A stretch of 64,000 nt of DNA from Pseudomonadota bacterium (GTDB lineage: Bacteria; Pseudomonadota; Gammaproteobacteria; Burkholderiales; Burkholderiaceae_C): the NCBI GenBank assembly GCA_018241265.1, contig JAFEEF010000018.1, forward strand, positions 62,001 through 126,000, in the 5' to 3' direction. A model generated the notes under the pieces. It was given only the letters and a program-made list of their open reading frames with translations, was not told the origin of the DNA and did no database searches. Below, in pieces: positions 54,724 to 62,422 of the stretch (position 1 is the first letter of the stretch; each line of letters starts with the position of its first letter). Made by a program: the position numbers and the translations under genes.

Positions 54724-55619
54724 GCGGGCTCTCCATCGCGGGGACGTGGGGCTGCGTTCTGCAGCCGAGCCGGTAGTGTGACCGCAAACGTGGAGCCCAC
54801 GCCGAGCTCGCTCTGCAGGCTGACGCGCCCGCCCAGCAGTTCGGCCAGGTGGCGGCTGAGCGACAGGCCGAGGCCGGTGCCGCGCAGGCGCTTCTGGATC
54901 GGCGAATCGATCTGCGTGAAGTCGCGGAAGATGGCGTCGTGGAACTGAGGGTCGATGCCGATGCCGGTATCGGTGACGGCGAAGGTGATCGTGCCGTCGT
55001 CGTTCTGCACGGCGCTCACCCGCACCTCGCCCTTGGCGGTGAACTTCAGCGCGTTCGAGATGAAGTTGCGCAGGATCTGCGACAGCTTCTTGTCGTCGTT
55101 GAAGAGCGGCGGCACGTCCTGCGGCGCCTCGAAGATCAGCGCGACGTCGGGGTTCGTCAGCACCGGCTTGAACATGCCGCGCAGCGCCGAGAACAGGTCG
55201 ACCATCTCGAACCAGCCGGGCGACACGTCGATGCGGCCGGCCTCGACCTTCGCGAGATCGAGCAGGTCGTCGACCATCTCGGCGAACTCGGTGGCGGTCG
55301 ACTGGATGAACGCGACCTGGCGTTCCTGCTCGTTCGTCAGCGGCCCGTCGACGCGGTCGATGAGCAGCCGCGACAAGCTGCGGATCGACGCGATCGGCGT
55401 GCGGAACTCGTGGCTCATGTAGGCGAGGAAGCGCCCCTTCAGCTCGGTCGCGCGCTGGAGCTGCTGCGCCTGCAGGTCGAGTTCGGCATACAGCGCGAGC
55501 ACGCCGCGGTTGGTCTCCTCGAGCTCCTCGCGCAACGCCTGCAGTTCGGCGTCGCGCGCCGCGAGCGTCTCGCTCGGCGCGGCGGCATCGAGGTTGGTCG
55601 CAGGCGCCTGGTCGCTCAT
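54720..55619 (-). CDS. Soluble sensor histidine kinase downstream of the stressosome
   Basis: The protein has 299 residues. Instead of a sensor domain there is a coiled coil at about 22-60 (LREELEETNRGVLALYAELD). HisKA has His70 in YMSHEFRTPIASIR. HATPase motifs are NFISNALKFT, DTGIGI and GTGLGLSLSRHLAELLGG. The lack of a sensor suggests regulation by a protein partner, most likely the RsbT-like switch or the phosphatase. ATGA overlap with the phosphatase gene upstream and GTGA with the hybrid kinase downstream. Confidence 0.9.
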   Translation of the reverse strand: MSDQAPATNLDAAAPSETLAARDAELQALREELEETNRGVLALYAELDLQAQQLQRATELKGRFLAYMSHEFRTPIASIRSLSRLLIDRVDGPLTNEQERQVAFIQSTATEFAEMVDDLLDLAKVEAGRIDVSPGWFEMVDLFSALRGMFKPVLTNPDVALIFEAPQDVPPLFNDDKKLSQILRNFISNALKFTAKGEVRVSAVQNDDGTITFAVTDTGIGIDPQFHDAIFRDFTQIDSPIQKRLRGTGLGLSLSRHLAELLGGRVSLQSELGVGSTFAVTLPARLQNAAPRPRDGEPA

Positions 55620-56638
55620 GACGGAAGGTGCGAGGCGTTGCGGCGCACGACGACGACGGTCGCATCGTCGCGGCCGCGGCAATGGTCGCGGATCAGCCAG
55701 GCCGCCACCACGGTGACGTCGCACTGCACGAGGTCGGCCGCGGCGCTCAGGTTCCAGCGCGTGCGCAGGCCGTCGGTATGGACGATCAGCAGCGCATGCG
55801 GAGGCCAGTCGCTGCGCTGCTCCTGCGGCTGGCGGATCTGCACGCCGGCCGTGCCGTGCTGGGTCAGCAAGGTACGGTCGCTGTTGCCCGAGATCAGCCG
55901 GCCCGCGATGTTGCCGGCGCCGCAGGTCGTGACGCCGGCGCCGGCGGCGTCGAGTGCGTAGATCGCGACGGCGGCGCCGCGCGTGCCGGACAGCGCGCCA
56001 TGCACCTTGCGCAGCAGTTCGCCGGGCGCGAGTGCGGCGTGCAGCGGCAGCAGCCCGGTCGCGCCGTCCGAGGCGATGGCGGCGTCCGGTCCATGGCCCA
56101 GGCCGTCGGCCATCATCAAGCAGGCGCCGTGCGCATGCTCGGCATACGCCCAGCCATCGCCGGACACCACTTCGCCCGGCGCCGCCAGGCATACGCCGCC
56201 GTGCGAGAACGCGCCGTCGGCGGCACGCCGGCCGGCCGTGCCGGCACGCATGCGCGCAAGGATCACGGTGCCCTGGTCGACCTTCGAGTAGTAGTGGAAG
56301 TCGCTCGCCAGGCGGCGCGCCGCGCCGAGGCCGGTGCCCGGGGTCGATCCGGACGTATAGCCGTCGGCGAGGCAGGCTTCGACGTCGGCCATGCCGGGAC
56401 CGTGATCGAGCGACAGCACTTCGATGCATGGGACGTCGCGCTCGGTGCGCGCGCCGACGAGCAGGCGGCCGCGCTGCGCATGGCGCACGAGGTTGTTGCC
56501 GAGTTCGGTGACGACGAGCGCGACCCGACCCGCCGCGACATCGTCGAAGCCGAGCGCATCGGCCAGCCGGGCCGCGTGGCGGCGAGCCGCTCCGACCTGA
56601 CTGGGCTCGTGGACCGCGAAGTTCGCGTGCGGAATCAC
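55616..56638 (-). CDS. RsbX-like protein: HATPase domain fused to SpoIIE/PP2C phosphatase
   Basis: The protein has 340 residues. An N-terminal RsbW/RsbT-like ATPase domain (about 1-130) shows VTELGNNLVRHA, DHGPGM and PGTGLGAARRLASDF. The C-terminal PP2C-like domain (about 140-335) has MMADGLGHGPDAA and IVHTDGLRTRW, with the metal-binding Asp in DGLGHG and RDDATVVVVR. In known stressosomes RsbX dephosphorylates RsbR and RsbS to reset the system. The start is a GTG at 56636-56638, 7 bases after the RsbT stop. Confidence 0.87.
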   Translation of the reverse strand: MIPHANFAVHEPSQVGAARRHAARLADALGFDDVAAGRVALVVTELGNNLVRHAQRGRLLVGARTERDVPCIEVLSLDHGPGMADVEACLADGYTSGSTPGTGLGAARRLASDFHYYSKVDQGTVILARMRAGTAGRRAADGAFSHGGVCLAAPGEVVSGDGWAYAEHAHGACLMMADGLGHGPDAAIASDGATGLLPLHAALAPGELLRKVHGALSGTRGAAVAIYALDAAGAGVTTCGAGNIAGRLISGNSDRTLLTQHGTAGVQIRQPQEQRSDWPPHALLIVHTDGLRTRWNLSAAADLVQCDVTVVAAWLIRDHCRGRDDATVVVVRRNASHLPS

Positions 56639-56645
56639 GCGGCCC

Positions 56646-57050
56646 CTACTTCCAGCGCGTGATCGTCACGCAGGTGCCCACGCCCACCGCGGAGCGGATG
56701 TCGAACTCGTTGACGAGCCGCTTGCTGCCCGACAGGCCGATGCCCATGCCCTTGCCGGACGTCCAGCCGTCGGTCAGCGCACGCTCGATGTCGGGGATGC
56801 CCGGGCCGTGATCCTCGAACTGCAAGCGCAGGCCGGTACGCACGCCTTGGGCGACGATCTGCCAGCGCATCTCTCCGCCGCCGCCGTAGACCACGGTGTT
56901 GCGCGACAGCTCGCTCGCCGCGGTGATCATCTTGGTCTGGTCGACGAGCGAGAACTTCAGCTCCTGCGTCAGCTTGCGCACGGCTTGGCGGCCGAGCACG
57001 ATGTCGGTCTCGCTGCGCAGCGGCAGGGAGCCTTCCTGCGGCTGCGTCAA
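56646..57050 (-). CDS. rsbT: Stressosome switch kinase RsbT
   Basis: The 134-residue protein is the usual RsbT size. N-box ASELSRNTVVYGGGG, G1 DHGPGIPDIERALTDGW and G2 GKGMGIGLSGSKRLVNEFDI are present. RsbT phosphorylates RsbR and RsbS, is released, and then activates a downstream partner. No RsbU-type PP2C or sigma-B gene is present; kinases are encoded instead. The start is TTG at 57048-57050 overlapping the RsbS stop as TTGA. Confidence 0.9.
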   Translation of the reverse strand: MTQPQEGSLPLRSETDIVLGRQAVRKLTQELKFSLVDQTKMITAASELSRNTVVYGGGGEMRWQIVAQGVRTGLRLQFEDHGPGIPDIERALTDGWTSGKGMGIGLSGSKRLVNEFDIRSAVGVGTCVTITRWK

Positions 57051-57448
57051 ACCGCGTCTCCCGATTCGGCGGCCGCTGCCTCGCTCAATATCGCCATGCC
57101 GCGCTCGACGTTCAGCGCGGTGCGCACGCCTTCGAGCGACAGGCCGAGCTCGACCAGCGTGATCGCGACCGCCGGCTGCATGCCGACGACGACCGTCGCC
57201 GCGCCGAGCACGCGGGCGATGCCCGAGATGCCGGCGATCGTGCGGCCGATGAACGAGTCGACGATCTGCAACGCCGAGATCTCGATCAGGACGCCATGCG
57301 CGCCGACCTCCTCGATCCTGGCCGTCAGGTCGTCCTGCAGCGCGAGCGCGGTATGGTCTTCGAGATCGACCTGGATCGTGACCAGCAGGCACTTGCCGAT
57401 CTGCAGGATGGGGATGCGCTGCTCGGTCGTCACGTCGCGCCGGCTCAC
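57047..57448 (-). CDS. rsbS: Stressosome scaffold protein RsbS (STAS domain)
   Basis: The 133-residue STAS protein has the phospho-acceptor Ser58 in IEISALQIVDSF, matching Ser59 of Bacillus RsbS. It forms the stressosome core with RsbR and holds RsbT. The start is taken as GTG 57446-57448, which overlaps the RsbR stop as GTGA; an internal GTG at 57431-57433 is an alternative. Confidence 0.9.
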   Translation of the reverse strand: MSRRDVTTEQRIPILQIGKCLLVTIQVDLEDHTALALQDDLTARIEEVGAHGVLIEISALQIVDSFIGRTIAGISGIARVLGAATVVVGMQPAVAITLVELGLSLEGVRTALNVERGMAILSEAAAAESGDAV

Positions 57449-58308
57449 GCCGCCTTGGCTCGCGTGACGGTGTAGCCGGCGCGCTTCATCGCGAGCGACA
57501 GTGCATCGGCGAGCGTCGCCTTGGTCGTGACGCCCTGCAGGTCGATGCCCAGGTGCACGATGGTCTGCGCGATCTGCGGCCGCACGCCGCTGACGATGCA
57601 GTCGGCGCCCATCAAGCGGATCGCGGTCACGGTCTTCAGCAGATGCTGGGCGACCAAGGTGTCGACGGTCGGCACGCCGGTGATGTCGATGATCGCGAGC
57701 TCGGAGCCGGTCTCGACGATGCGCTGCAGCAGGGTTTCCATCACGAGCTGCGTGCGGCTGCTGTCGAGCGTGCCGATCATCGGCACCGCGAGGATGCCGT
57801 CCCACAGCTTGACGACCGGCGTCGACAGTTCGAGCAGCTCCTGCTGCTGGCGATTGATGATGTCTTCGCGGGTCCGCTGGTAGGTCGTCAGCGTCGTTTC
57901 GGCCATCACGTCGACGAGCGTCGAGACCGCCCAGATCGCGCCGATCAAGGCCTGCGTGTCGTCGGCGAGCTGTTTCTGCAGGCGCGCGAACAGCGGCCGC
58001 TTGAAGGCGAGTACGAAGCTGCTGGTCTCGGCCGCGGTGGCGCCGCGTGCGGCGCCGTCGCGCGACACGGTTTGCAGGATCTCCGTCAGGCGCTGCCAGA
58101 CCGGCTGTGCGAGGTTCGTCGTCGAGCCGCCGCCTTGCAGCCCGGTGCGCACCGCGTCGAGCAGATCGGCTGCTTCGCGCGCGTAGGCAGAAGCAATGTC
58201 GCCGGAGCGCGGTACGGAGGAGTTGCGGGCTTCGTCGAGCCAGTCGCGCAGGATGGCGTCGCGATCGCGGCCGAGCAGGTCGGCGATGACGTTGCTGTCT
58301 GGAGTCAT
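57445..58308 (-). CDS. rsbR: Stressosome sensor protein RsbR
   Basis: The protein has 287 residues. The variable N-terminal sensor domain (about 1-150, helical, RsbRD-like) precedes a STAS domain (about 165-280). Thr210 in IIDITGVPTVDT corresponds to Thr205 of Bacillus RsbRA; the other phosphosite would lie in GTLDSSR (about 180-184). The sensor part does not contain a visible haem-binding globin signature, so its signal is unknown. It is the first gene of a seven-gene operon. 58309-58540 upstream shows no gene and no clear promoter. Confidence 0.9.
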   Translation of the reverse strand: MTPDSNVIADLLGRDRDAILRDWLDEARNSSVPRSGDIASAYAREAADLLDAVRTGLQGGGSTTNLAQPVWQRLTEILQTVSRDGAARGATAAETSSFVLAFKRPLFARLQKQLADDTQALIGAIWAVSTLVDVMAETTLTTYQRTREDIINRQQQELLELSTPVVKLWDGILAVPMIGTLDSSRTQLVMETLLQRIVETGSELAIIDITGVPTVDTLVAQHLLKTVTAIRLMGADCIVSGVRPQIAQTIVHLGIDLQGVTTKATLADALSLAMKRAGYTVTRAKAA

Positions 58309-58540
58309 GGGCTTGCGATGATTGGAGAGGTCAGGGCAGGGCGCGGCGGTGCCGCAACATTATCCGTGGCGACCGCGCAATACGGCACGAACCAGACGGG
58401 CGGAGATGCGCAGGGCGGCGGGGGGCGACAGTGTTGTGCAGCGAACCGCTGCCGGATGTGTCAAAAGACATGCCGCCGCGGCGCATGTCGCGCGGCGGCG
58501 GACGCTGCGTCGGTCAGCGAGCGCGCGCTCGGAGATGCGG

Positions 58541-58783
58541 TCAGCCCCCTGAGCCGGTGCGGCGCGGCGGGGCCGGGCGGTCCGACGGGCACCAGCCATG
58601 CGACGCCGCGTAGTCGAAGGCGGCCTCGTCCGGCTCGGTGCCGCCGGCGCTCTCGAGAAACTGCGAATCCGACAGCTCGTCCGCGGCGTCGGGATTGAGT
58701 TGAGGTACGAGCTTGATGAGCGACACGGCGAACCGCTGCCGCCATTCCAGCCCGCGCGTCAGGTTCAGTCGGGTCACGTTCAT
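58541..58783 (-). CDS. Small hypothetical protein
   Basis: The frame has 80 residues from an ATG at 58781-58783 (MNVTRLNLTRGLEWRQRFAV). A helical, leucine-rich N-terminus is followed by LNPDAADELSDSQFLESA and a Cys-Pro containing tail ending in RTGSGG. Codon use resembles its neighbours, but no domain is recognised. It is read in the same direction as the stressosome operon, 232 bases upstream. Confidence 0.55.
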   Translation of the reverse strand: MNVTRLNLTRGLEWRQRFAVSLIKLVPQLNPDAADELSDSQFLESAGGTEPDEAAFDYAASHGWCPSDRPAPPRRTGSGG

Positions 58784-58983
58784 CCCATACCTCTTGAAAG
58801 TGTCCGAAACAATGCGGTGCACATGGCAAGAAGCAGTTTCGATCCCGTGCATGCCGCCCCCTGTAGGACAACACGCCTTCGTCGTGCATCGCACGACACG
58901 CCGCCTCGCCGGCTCCTCGGTCGACCACGCTGACGTCGCGGGCTTGCGTGATACCATTTTTGGAGCACGGTCGGCTTGCCGAT

Positions 58984-59034
58984 CGTGGCTGCGGTTACAG
59001 ATCCTTCGCCATCGCGAAGGATGCGGTCGCCACG
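58984..59034 (+). promoter_or_regulatory. Structured leader element upstream of the aldehyde dehydrogenase gene
   Basis: An outer stem, CGTGGC (58984-58989) with GCCACG (59029-59034), encloses an internal loop. Inside it is a perfect 9-base stem, ATCCTTCGC (59001-59009) with GCGAAGGAT (59014-59022), and a four-base loop. The element lies 95 bases before the ATG in a 345-base gap (58784-59128). A second GGGG/CCCC pairing is possible just downstream. It could be a cis-regulatory RNA; it matches no riboswitch class I recognise. Confidence 0.45.
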
Positions 59035-59128
59035 GGGTTGGTTGCGCGAGCACCGGCCCCGTTTTCACTTGGGGTGCGGCCTCACGAGGGCACGCACGCC
59101 ATCACGGTCTTTCGAAAGGAAAGAGGTC

Positions 59129-60640
59129 ATGAGCAATCAGGAGTTGTCTGCGGTGTTCGAGCGTTGCGGCATCGAACGCAGCGAGGTCAGCGGCGGCACG
59201 CTGCAGGTGCGCTCGCCGGTCGACGGCGCAACACTCGCCGAGCTGCACGAGACGCCGCTCGCCGAAGTCGCCGATGCGATCGCGCGCGCGCAGCAGGCAT
59301 TCCGCGCCTGGCGCGTCGTGCCGGCGCCGGTGCGCGGCGAGCTGGTGCGGCTGTGGGGCGAAGAGCTGCGTGCCGCCAAGGCCGACATCGGCCATGTCGT
59401 CTCGATCGAGGCCGGCAAGATCGTGCAGGAAGGCCTCGGCGAGGTGCAGGAAGGCGTCGACATCTGCGAGTTCGCGCTCGGCCTGTCGCGCCAGCTCTAC
59501 GGCAAGACCATCGTCTCCGAGCGTCCCGGCCACCGCATCATGGAGCAATACCATCCGCTCGGACCGGTCGCGGTGATCACCGCCTTCAACTTCCCGAGCG
59601 CGGTGTTCGCGTGGAACGCGGCGCTCGCGCTGGTGTGCGGCGATCCGGTGATCTTCAAGCCGTCCGAGAAGGCGCCGCTGTCGGGCCTCGCGACGTTCCG
59701 CGCGCTCGAGCGCGCCATCGCCCGCTTCGGCGAGCGGGCACCGGCCGGACTCGCGCAGATCGTGATCGGCCGTGCGCCGCAGGCCGAGGCGCTGGTGGCG
59801 AGCGACGACATACCGCTGGTCTCCGCCACCGGCTCGACCCGCATGGGCCGCATCGTCGGACCGGCGGTGGCGCGCCGCTTCGGGAAGCGCATCCTCGAAC
59901 TCGGCGGCAACAACGCGATGGTGGTCACGCCGCATGCCGACCTCGAGATGGCGGTGCGCGCGATCCTGTTCAGCGCAGTCGGCACCGCGGGCCAGCGCTG
60001 CACGACCTTGCGGCGCCTGATCGTGCACCGCTCGGTGCGCGACGCGCTGGTAGATCGGCTGCTGCCCGCCTACCAGAGCCTGCCGATCGGCAATCCGCTC
60101 GAAGCCGGCACCTTGGTCGGCCCGCTGATCGACGAGGCGGCCTATGGTGCGATGCAGCAGGCGCTGACCGATGCGCGCGTGCAGGGCGGTCGCACCCTGG
60201 TGGGCGGCGAGCGCGTGCTGGCCGATCGCCATCCGGGCGCCTACTACGTGCAGCCGGCGATCGTCGAGATGCCGGCGCAGACCGAAGTGGTGCGCCGCGA
60301 GACCTTCGCGCCGCTGCTGTATCTCATGACCTACGACGACCTCGATGCCGCGATCGAGACGCACAACGACGTGCCGCAGGGCTTGTCGTCGTGCATCTTC
60401 TCGACCAACCTGCTCGAGATCGAGCAGTTCATTTCGGCGGCCGGTTCGGACTGCGGCATGGCCAACGTGAACATCGGCCCGAGCGGCGCGGAGATCGGCG
60501 GCGCGTTCGGCGGCGAGAAGGAAACCGGCGGCGATCGGGAGAGCGGCTCGGACTCGTGGAAGCAGTACATGCGGCGGACCACGAACACGATCAACTACTC
60601 GACCGAGCTGCCGCTGGCGCAGGGCATCAAGTTCGGCTGA
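59129..60640 (+). CDS. Aldehyde dehydrogenase, ALDH7 type (aminoadipate-semialdehyde dehydrogenase-like)
   Basis: The protein has 503 residues. The general base is Glu257 in ILELGGNNAMVV and the nucleophile is Cys291 in GQRCTTLRRL. SATGST (232-237) is the cofactor segment and FNFPSAVFAWNAA is typical of ALDH7/antiquitin. The C-terminal NIGPSGAEIGGAFGGEKETG is the ALDH7 signature. Family members oxidise alpha-aminoadipate semialdehyde in lysine breakdown. No other lysine-catabolic gene is adjacent. The ATG at 59129 has AGGAAAGAGG upstream. Confidence 0.92.
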   Translation: MSNQELSAVFERCGIERSEVSGGTLQVRSPVDGATLAELHETPLAEVADAIARAQQAFRAWRVVPAPVRGELVRLWGEELRAAKADIGHVVSIEAGKIVQEGLGEVQEGVDICEFALGLSRQLYGKTIVSERPGHRIMEQYHPLGPVAVITAFNFPSAVFAWNAALALVCGDPVIFKPSEKAPLSGLATFRALERAIARFGERAPAGLAQIVIGRAPQAEALVASDDIPLVSATGSTRMGRIVGPAVARRFGKRILELGGNNAMVVTPHADLEMAVRAILFSAVGTAGQRCTTLRRLIVHRSVRDALVDRLLPAYQSLPIGNPLEAGTLVGPLIDEAAYGAMQQALTDARVQGGRTLVGGERVLADRHPGAYYVQPAIVEMPAQTEVVRRETFAPLLYLMTYDDLDAAIETHNDVPQGLSSCIFSTNLLEIEQFISAAGSDCGMANVNIGPSGAEIGGAFGGEKETGGDRESGSDSWKQYMRRTTNTINYSTELPLAQGIKFG

Positions 60641-60746
60641 ACCTCATCGGCCGACGGTCGGCGTGGCTTTGGTCACGGCCTGATTTCACGCTGCATCGGC
60701 AGCCCCACGACCGAGGGATGGCTGCGCAGGGCGCCGCTCTTATAGT

Positions 60747-60871
60747 CGCTTCAGACGGCGGTGAAGCGATAAGCCCACCCTCACCAATCAGTCCGACAGT
60801 GGCGTGTCGGCGCCGTCGCCAACACCGGCAAGGGCGCTGCGATCTCGAGGTCGCGGCGCCCTTCGTTTTTT
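60747..60871 (+). ncRNA. Candidate small RNA or structured 3' region ending in a terminator
   Basis: A TATAGT hexamer (60741-60746) is followed by two perfect stem-loops, CGCTTCA/TGAAGCG (60747-60768) and CCGACA/TGTCGG (60793-60810), then a terminator. No open frame fits. It could be an independent small RNA or just the 3' untranslated region of the dehydrogenase mRNA. A good -35 is lacking. Confidence 0.3.
60830..60871 (+). terminator. Rho-independent terminator
   Basis: AAGGGCGC-TGCGA pairs with TCGC-GGCGCCCTT across an eight-base loop, forming a long GC-rich stem with one mismatch. A run of six T follows at 60866-60871. It ends plus-strand transcription from the dehydrogenase gene, 11 bases before the convergent YdcF-like gene ends. 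Confidence 0.85.
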
Positions 60872-60882
60872 CTTGGTCCGGG

Positions 60883-61701
60883 TCAGGCGCCGAACCAGCG
60901 GCCGAGCAGTTCATGCACGACGTTGCGCACGTCGACGAAGCCATAGGTCGAAGGGATCCAGCGCAGCACCGGCCGCTCGGTGTGCGGGGCGACGGCGATC
61001 GGCGCCGGCTCGATCGTGATGTCCGCATGCTCGGCGGCGGCGGCCTCCTCGAACGCGCGCCGGGCGCGCGGCATGTGCCAGCCGTGCGTGACGAGCACGA
61101 TGCGATGGATGCCGTCGCGCTTCAGCAGCGCGACGCTGTAGCCGGCGTTCTCGCGCGTGTCGCGCGAGTCTTCCTCGACCCAGCGCAGCGGCAACCCGTA
61201 TTCCTGCGCGGCGATCTGCGCGGCAACGCGCGCTTCCGGCGTGGCGTCCTGCTGCGCCCAGCCCAGTCCGCCGCTGTAGCCCGCCGGCAGGCCCGTGCGG
61301 CGCGCGAGCCAGACGGCATAGCGCAGCCGCTCGAGCGAATAGGCGCTGAGGTCCGCGGTGCCGTATTCGGGCGCATAGCGCTCCACGCCGCCGCCGAGCG
61401 CCAGGATGGCGATCGGCCGGTGCGCCGCGGCGTCCGCCTTCAGCGCGGCGATCCGGTCGGTGCCTAGCGCGGGCGGCGGGTGCAACAGGGTGCGCGTCAG
61501 CAGATCGGCGCTGCCGGTGCAGGACATCAGCCAGAGCAGCACGACGCCGGTGGCGATCGCGAGCCACCCCCAACCGCGCCGCGGCAGCATGAGGCGGGCG
61601 CCGACCAGCACGAGCAGCAGCAACGGCACCGGCGGCATCAGCAATGCCGCGAGGACCGGCTTCCAGCTTTCGATGCCGAGCAGGACGAACAGGCTGTTCA
61701 C
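60883..61701 (-). CDS. YdcF/ElyC-like DUF218 membrane protein
   Basis: The protein has 272 residues. Two N-terminal membrane segments (about 10-32 and 40-60) precede a DUF218 domain with ILALGGGVERYAPEYG, SGGLGW, SRDTRENA and VTHGWHMPRARRAF. Family members (ElyC, SanA, YdcF) act in the envelope, some in peptidoglycan or undecaprenyl-phosphate metabolism. The start is placed at GTG 61699-61701, giving the normal MNSLFVLLGIE N-terminus; the longer upstream reading is unlikely. Confidence 0.85.
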   Translation of the reverse strand: MNSLFVLLGIESWKPVLAALLMPPVPLLLLVLVGARLMLPRRGWGWLAIATGVVLLWLMSCTGSADLLTRTLLHPPPALGTDRIAALKADAAAHRPIAILALGGGVERYAPEYGTADLSAYSLERLRYAVWLARRTGLPAGYSGGLGWAQQDATPEARVAAQIAAQEYGLPLRWVEEDSRDTRENAGYSVALLKRDGIHRIVLVTHGWHMPRARRAFEEAAAAEHADITIEPAPIAVAPHTERPVLRWIPSTYGFVDVRNVVHELLGRWFGA

Positions 61702-61792
61702 GCAGATGGAGATGGACCGTAGAGGGCGCGCGGATTGTGCCGGACGCGGCGGGTGCATCATCCGGCCTCTGCGACAGCCAGGGAGCGACACG

Positions 61793-62299
61793 ATGAGCAA
61801 CGACCGTGCGGCCGCGCTGCAGGCCCGCCTGATCCGCAACCACGAACAGGTGCCGAAGCTGCGCGAGGAACGCGCGCCGCTCTACGACACGCTGTGCGCC
61901 CGCCTCGCGCCGGGCACCGCGGCGTCCAAGCTCGGCATCAGCGTCGACATCCTCGAGCCCGGCAAGCGCGGCTGTCCCTACCACTACCACCATGCGCAGG
62001 AAGAGGCCTTCGTGGTCCTCGAAGGCTCGGGCACCTTGCGCGTCGCCGGCGAGCTGCTGCCGATCACCGCGGGCGACGTGATCTTCATCCCGAACGGCCC
62101 GGACTACCCTCATCAAATCGTCAACACCTCGGCCGCGCCGCTCAAGTACCTGTCGATCAGCACGCGCGAGACGCCCGAGGTCGTCGAATACCCGGACTCG
62201 GGCAAGTACATGGCGTCGGCGCGCGTCGGCGGCGGGCGCGACTTCATCGCGATCGCGCGCAGCGGCAGCCACGTCGACTATTGGGACGGCGAGCCGTGA
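61793..62299 (+). CDS. Cupin-domain protein
   Basis: The 168-residue protein has a conserved cupin barrel. Motif 1 is YHYHHAQEEAFVVLEG, with the His and Glu metal ligands, and motif 2 is DVIFIPNGPDYPHQIVN. Proteins of this type are often small metal-binding enzymes or auxin-binding-like cupins. The C-terminal segment (about 125-168) ends SHVDYWDGEP, a common tail of this subgroup. It is divergent from the YdcF-like gene. Substrate unknown. Confidence 0.87.
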   Translation: MSNDRAAALQARLIRNHEQVPKLREERAPLYDTLCARLAPGTAASKLGISVDILEPGKRGCPYHYHHAQEEAFVVLEGSGTLRVAGELLPITAGDVIFIPNGPDYPHQIVNTSAAPLKYLSISTRETPEVVEYPDSGKYMASARVGGGRDFIAIARSGSHVDYWDGEP

Positions 62300-62422
62300 G
62301 ATCGTCGCCCGACGCTCCACAGCCGGAGGAAAAAACGCACGTCGGCGCGAACGGCCGCGCGCCATGACACGAACCGGCGCTATCGTTGCGGCGGCTGAAG
62401 AACGAGGGGAGCCGCGAAACCG

